Part shown: positions 62,859 to 64,000 of the stretch, piece after piece
How positions within the stretch are numbered: position 1 is the stretch's first letter
How the letters are laid out: every line of letters begins with the position of its first letter
NCBI GenBank assembly: GCA_963578605.1
Contig: CAUZEA010000011.1
Span: 18,210-82,209 of the forward strand
Reading direction: 5' to 3'
Source: JAKVCB01 sp963578605
GTDB taxonomy: Bacteria; Planctomycetota; Planctomycetia; Pirellulales; Lacipirellulaceae
Length of the DNA: 64,000 nt
The notes under the pieces: generated by a model
Databases searched by the model: none
Told to the model about the DNA's origin: nothing
Seen by the model: only the letters and a program-made list of their open reading frames with translations
Program-made: the position numbers and the translations under genes

Positions 62859-63799
62859 CGATCTACACGCCGGTGCTCATCGAACAGTTCCGCCGACACC
62901 TCACGCAGGCGGAAGCAGCGCTTGCGCCGCTGGCTGCGAAACCAACCAGCCAACTCACCCGGCACGAAAAACAACTGCTCGATCGGATGAAGTTTACGCG
63001 GCTCTCCTTCGGCATCATCGACAATTACATGAAAATGGTACGATTGGCGGCTACCGACGCCGACTACAAGGCCGCCGGTGCAGCCGGCGCGACCGGACTG
63101 CACATTCGTGATCAGTTGACCGAAATGAGCGGACTTTTCACGACATACCGGTATCTCGGCCAACCGGGCAACAAGATCGTGGAAAGCGGACCGGCCTGGT
63201 TCTCCGGGGAAGTGGAGCAATACGCCTCGCTGGCCAAATTCACCGATGGTCCCCGTGGCAAACTCATCGTCAAACTGCCCTTAATTTGGGCCTTTCGCCG
63301 CGATCCCCACGACACCGGGTTGGCAAGCCACTGCACCGGCCGCCCTGCCGACCACTCGTATTGGCGAGCTAACCGCAACAACTACCAGACGCCAGCTAGC
63401 CGCAAAGACTATCCCACGACCGCGTGGGAAACCGTGCGCACGGATTTGTATCCTCAGGCGCAAGGTATCCTTCATCCCGACTGACAGACGTTTACGGGCT
63501 TCATGTGGTCCAAAACTGAAGTGACACTTGACCGTGAGCAGGTGGAGGGGATGGTTCACCTTCGATTTCCAGGTCTGTTTGCCGAGGCGTGGCTGTATGT
63601 CAACGGGCTGCTCGTGGCACATCGTCCACAAAACGGAATGTGGTGGAACAACGACTCTTCCTTCGAGTGGGATGTTGATTTGACCGGCAAGCTCAAAACC
63701 GGCGCAAACGACATTACGGTGCGTACGCATTGCACGCACCACGTGGGCGGTATGTTCCGTCGGCCGTTCCTGTATCGCCCGCTCGATGCTCGAGACTAG
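62858..63799 (+). pseudogene. DUF4838-like (glycoside hydrolase-associated) C-terminal part with in-frame TGA
   Basis: One frame runs from the IS3 junction to 63799 and is broken only by TGA at 63482-63484. Before it: LTRHEKQLLDRMKFTRLSFG, PLIWAFRRDPHDTGLA and TDLYPQAQGILHPD; after it: QTFTGFMWSKTEVTL, EAWLYVNGLLVAHR and a jelly-roll-like end GGMFRRPFLYR. The pattern fits the C-terminal half of planctomycete DUF4838-type secreted proteins. A single GGA (Gly) to TGA change would explain the stop. The N-terminal part and signal peptide are lost at the IS3 junction. Confidence 0.65.
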
Positions 63800-64000
63800 A
63801 TACGGAATGCTTGATGCGGGATGTTGCCTGGTCGAGCTGCTTCACTTATCGAGCAACGAGCCATTGACGGTATCGAACCAGGAGAACTGCAAAGTCAGGA
63901 ATTGAGCAGTTTCAGTCCAATGGCGGGGCTCCAGGCGATGTAGTCGGCCGCTGCTCGGACGGGTAGATCGGGGTCAGATCTTAGCCGATGGATCGAGAGA

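Overview
The window reads as chromosomal DNA of a planctomycete, most likely a Pirellulales-type member of the Planctomycetota. The evidence is the combination of PEP-CTERM/dockerin surface proteins, Pirellula-type CxxCH heme proteins, a GldF-GldG/DUF4340 transport module, a planctomycete-style GlmU-like nucleotidyltransferase, DUF4838-type protein remnants, LpxK, and bacterial formylmethanofuran-type C1 genes (fhcA, fhcB, fhcC). Genes lie on both strands in short operons with moderate to high GC. No phage, plasmid or CRISPR locus is visible.

Layout. 1-6.4 kb: end of an FG-GAP/VCBS protein, a secreted double cyclase-domain protein, an SDR oxidoreductase, a BASS-type transporter, a small methyltransferase and an EboD-like sugar-phosphate cyclase. 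6.6-11 kb: an Nramp-like transporter, a DegT/DnrJ aminotransferase and a frameshifted TauD-type dioxygenase. 11.4-19.8 kb: an accessory zone of secreted proteins and wreckage. It holds a large sugar dehydrogenase/cytochrome c protein, a truncated cytochrome joined to a broken PEP-CTERM protein, a metallophosphoesterase-like protein and a collapsed tandem array of a beta-helix PEP-CTERM gene. 19.8-21.2 kb: a class III aminotransferase.

21.5-34.7 kb is the metabolic core. fhcB, fhcA and fhcC encode the formyl-transfer/hydrolysis branch of tetrahydromethanopterin-linked C1 metabolism. They are interleaved with recQ, a DinB-family gene and mobA, and followed by citrate synthase and two moeA-type genes, one fused to a periplasmic-binding-protein-like domain. 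The molybdopterin genes beside fhc are notable because FhcB here keeps cysteines typical of metal-containing archaeal FwdB/FmdB.

34.9-46.4 kb carries a small HTH/zinc-ribbon protein, a membrane Ser/Thr kinase, metF, a GlmU-like nucleotidyltransferase, alpha-glucan phosphorylase, an acyl-CoA dehydrogenase-like protein, a BON protein and lpxK. 46.5-58.4 kb carries a very large low-complexity membrane protein, nadB and an ABC module (ATPase, GldF-GldG fusion, DUF4340). 58.5-62.1 kb carries DUF971, a PaaK-like ligase and an FHA-GAF-sigma54 activator. 62.4-64 kb is an integration scar: tRNA-Pro(CGG), a serine-recombinase 3' remnant overlapping the tRNA, an IS3 fragment, and a DUF4838-like gene broken by an in-frame TGA.

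No wholly new multi-gene system can be demonstrated from sequence alone. The strongest leads are the fhc/moco grouping with its near-perfect regulatory-looking repeats, the translationally overlapping tandem PEP-CTERM gene array, and the tRNA-Pro junction.
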